From Syntrophaceae bacterium UBA5619 (GTDB lineage Bacteria > Desulfobacterota > Syntrophia > Syntrophales > UBA5619), in contig DIKL01000011.1 in the NCBI GenBank assembly GCA_002424545.1, forward strand, positions 1 through 14,422: DNA of 14,422 nt. The letters run 5' to 3'. A model generated the notes under the pieces. That model was given only the letters and a program-made list of their open reading frames with translations. It did not search any database and was not told where the DNA came from. The stretch's first letter is position 1. Every line of letters begins with the position of its first letter. Position numbers and translations under genes: made by a program. Below, one piece after another: positions 13,812-14,422 of this stretch.

Positions 13812-14077
13812 GAAGAACTAAGCCGCGTGCCACAGTCTATGGTGTTTCAATCGATTCTTTTTGTCTTTTTTCTATCGATCAGTCGGTGAGTAAAGAGCCT
13901 TGTTGCCCCATTCATACCGATTCTGATCAGGCACGGGCGCCAACATCGTTATAAATTGGCCTACCGATGATTGGGGAAGGTAGGAATGGACGTTTTTAGG
14001 CAATAGTATGGCATAGCGAAAAAGAATGATTTTTTCGCAGGGGACTTGAGTTCGGGTTTGTTGATTGCAGGCGGACA

Positions 14078-14190
14078 TCATATCGACAACACTGGTGGGC
14101 TGTTGCATCGAAAGGGGTACAGAAGCGCCATTCTGACCATCCTGCCTTTTTGGCAGACGGGACAGACAGTGACGTCAATCCCGCACCCGA
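14078..14190 (-). pseudogene. C-terminal remnant of an IS91-type (Y2) transposase
   Basis: Read on the minus strand, the frame ending at the TGA at 14078-14080 gives GIDVTVCPVCQKGRMVRMAL followed by RCNSPPVLSI. A late GIDV..CP.C..G.M stretch with a PP near the very end is the tail pattern of IS91/Y2-type transposases, including the C-terminal zinc-finger-like pair. Only about 35 residues are present and nothing upstream (above about 14190) continues the transposase, so it is a broken fragment. The exact breakpoint is uncertain because the opposite strand from about 14187 reads as a different protein. Assignment is by pattern only and rests on few residues. Confidence 0.45.
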
Positions 14191-14422
14191 CCAACTCAAA
14201 CCAGGCGAGGTTCAGCGTACACCACAGCGTTGCATTGGCGCTGATGGACGACAAGATCACCTTGGAGAGCTACACCGACGAGGCGGCCAAAAATCCCGCC
14301 TACGCGGCCTTCCGAGACAGGGTGAAGGTGAGGGTCCATGATGACTGGGATTGGGGTTTTACGTCAGGGAGCAATCCCGTCACCGTTCTCCTGAAGGATG
14401 GGACGACGGTTGCCACAGAGTG
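14187..14422 (+). pseudogene. Truncated MmgE/PrpD-family protein, C-terminal part
   Basis: Reading in frame from 14187 gives a 78-codon open stretch that runs off the window. It starts PTNSNQARFSVHHSVALALM and continues DDKITLESYTDEAAKNPAYA, FRDRVKVRVHDD and NPVTVLLKDGTTVATE. This matches the conserved late region of MmgE/PrpD proteins (2-methylcitrate dehydratase and related decarboxylases): a KFS-type motif with VA-AL, a (D)G...F/Y-TDE segment, RV-V-V, then VTV-L-DG. Those proteins are usually 450-500 aa, and the N-terminal three quarters are missing: upstream, the frame stays open to 14007 but has no family match and overlaps the transposase remnant. It is therefore most likely a gene fragment. 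A complete gene with an unrecognised N-terminus is unlikely. Confidence 0.6.

Larger units (their letters stand above)
13508..14077. other. Intergenic region with inverted repeats, no recognised gene
   Basis: About 570 bases follow the MurU/AmgK stop without any convincing gene. The base composition is clearly richer in A+T than the operon to the left, and in-frame stops are frequent. No canonical terminator was found directly after 13507. Short open frames, such as one on the minus strand at 13872-14108, have no recognisable family. Two hairpins listed separately (13639-13665, 13775-13811) are the only clear structure. The region lies next to a transposase remnant, so it may be decayed mobile-element DNA. 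Confidence 0.6.

Noticed and set aside
13872..14108. 78-codon minus-strand open frame
   Set aside because: No recognisable family, no clear ribosome site, and it lies in apparently decayed DNA overlapping the transposase remnant in another frame.
13508..14422. CRISPR array, tRNA or attachment site in the right-hand gap
   Set aside because: No regularly spaced direct repeats, no T-loop-like GGTTCGAATCC pattern and no paired direct repeats suggesting att sites were found by eye.

Overview
The window looks like chromosomal DNA from an anaerobic Gram-negative bacterium, most probably a Desulfobacterota/Syntrophales-type organism. That placement is an inference. It rests on a moderately high GC content, a tungsten-type aldehyde:ferredoxin oxidoreductase, proC with yggT and yggU nearby, AmpG- and AmgK/MurU-type recycling proteins, and a MurJ that aligns well with the E. 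coli protein. No rRNA, tRNA or CRISPR array was seen.

Left part (168-5228, all minus strand): an aldo/keto reductase; an Ala/Lys-rich lipoprotein-like gene with its own strong promoter and a near-perfect terminator hairpin; the lipid II flippase MurJ; a 110-bp nested inverted-repeat element; a yggU (DUF167)-yggT pair; and an alpha/beta hydrolase.

Middle part (5374-8503, plus strand): a near-consensus sigma70 promoter drives proC, followed by an aldehyde ferredoxin oxidoreductase gene and, one base after its stop, a ThiS/MoaD-like small protein gene. A convergent nucleoside phosphorylase gene of the PpnP family (8513-8794, minus) has its own good promoter. A perfect 14-bp palindrome lies in the divergent intergenic region between ppnP and the next operon.

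The most interesting block is 9050-13507 (plus): a SpoIID-domain protein without a signal peptide, an AmpG-like permease, and a fused sugar-1-phosphate nucleotidyltransferase/sugar kinase that reads as MurU joined to AmgK. The last two genes overlap by ATGA. Together they suggest a compact cell-wall glycan salvage cassette: glycan cleavage, import, anomeric phosphorylation and UDP activation of MurNAc. This is inference from the protein families and the gene order.

Right end (13508-14422): non-coding, AT-richer DNA with several inverted repeats, then what looks like the C-terminal remnant of an IS91-type transposase (minus) abutting a truncated C-terminal part of an MmgE/PrpD-family gene (plus) that runs off the window. 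This end looks like a decayed mobile-element junction.
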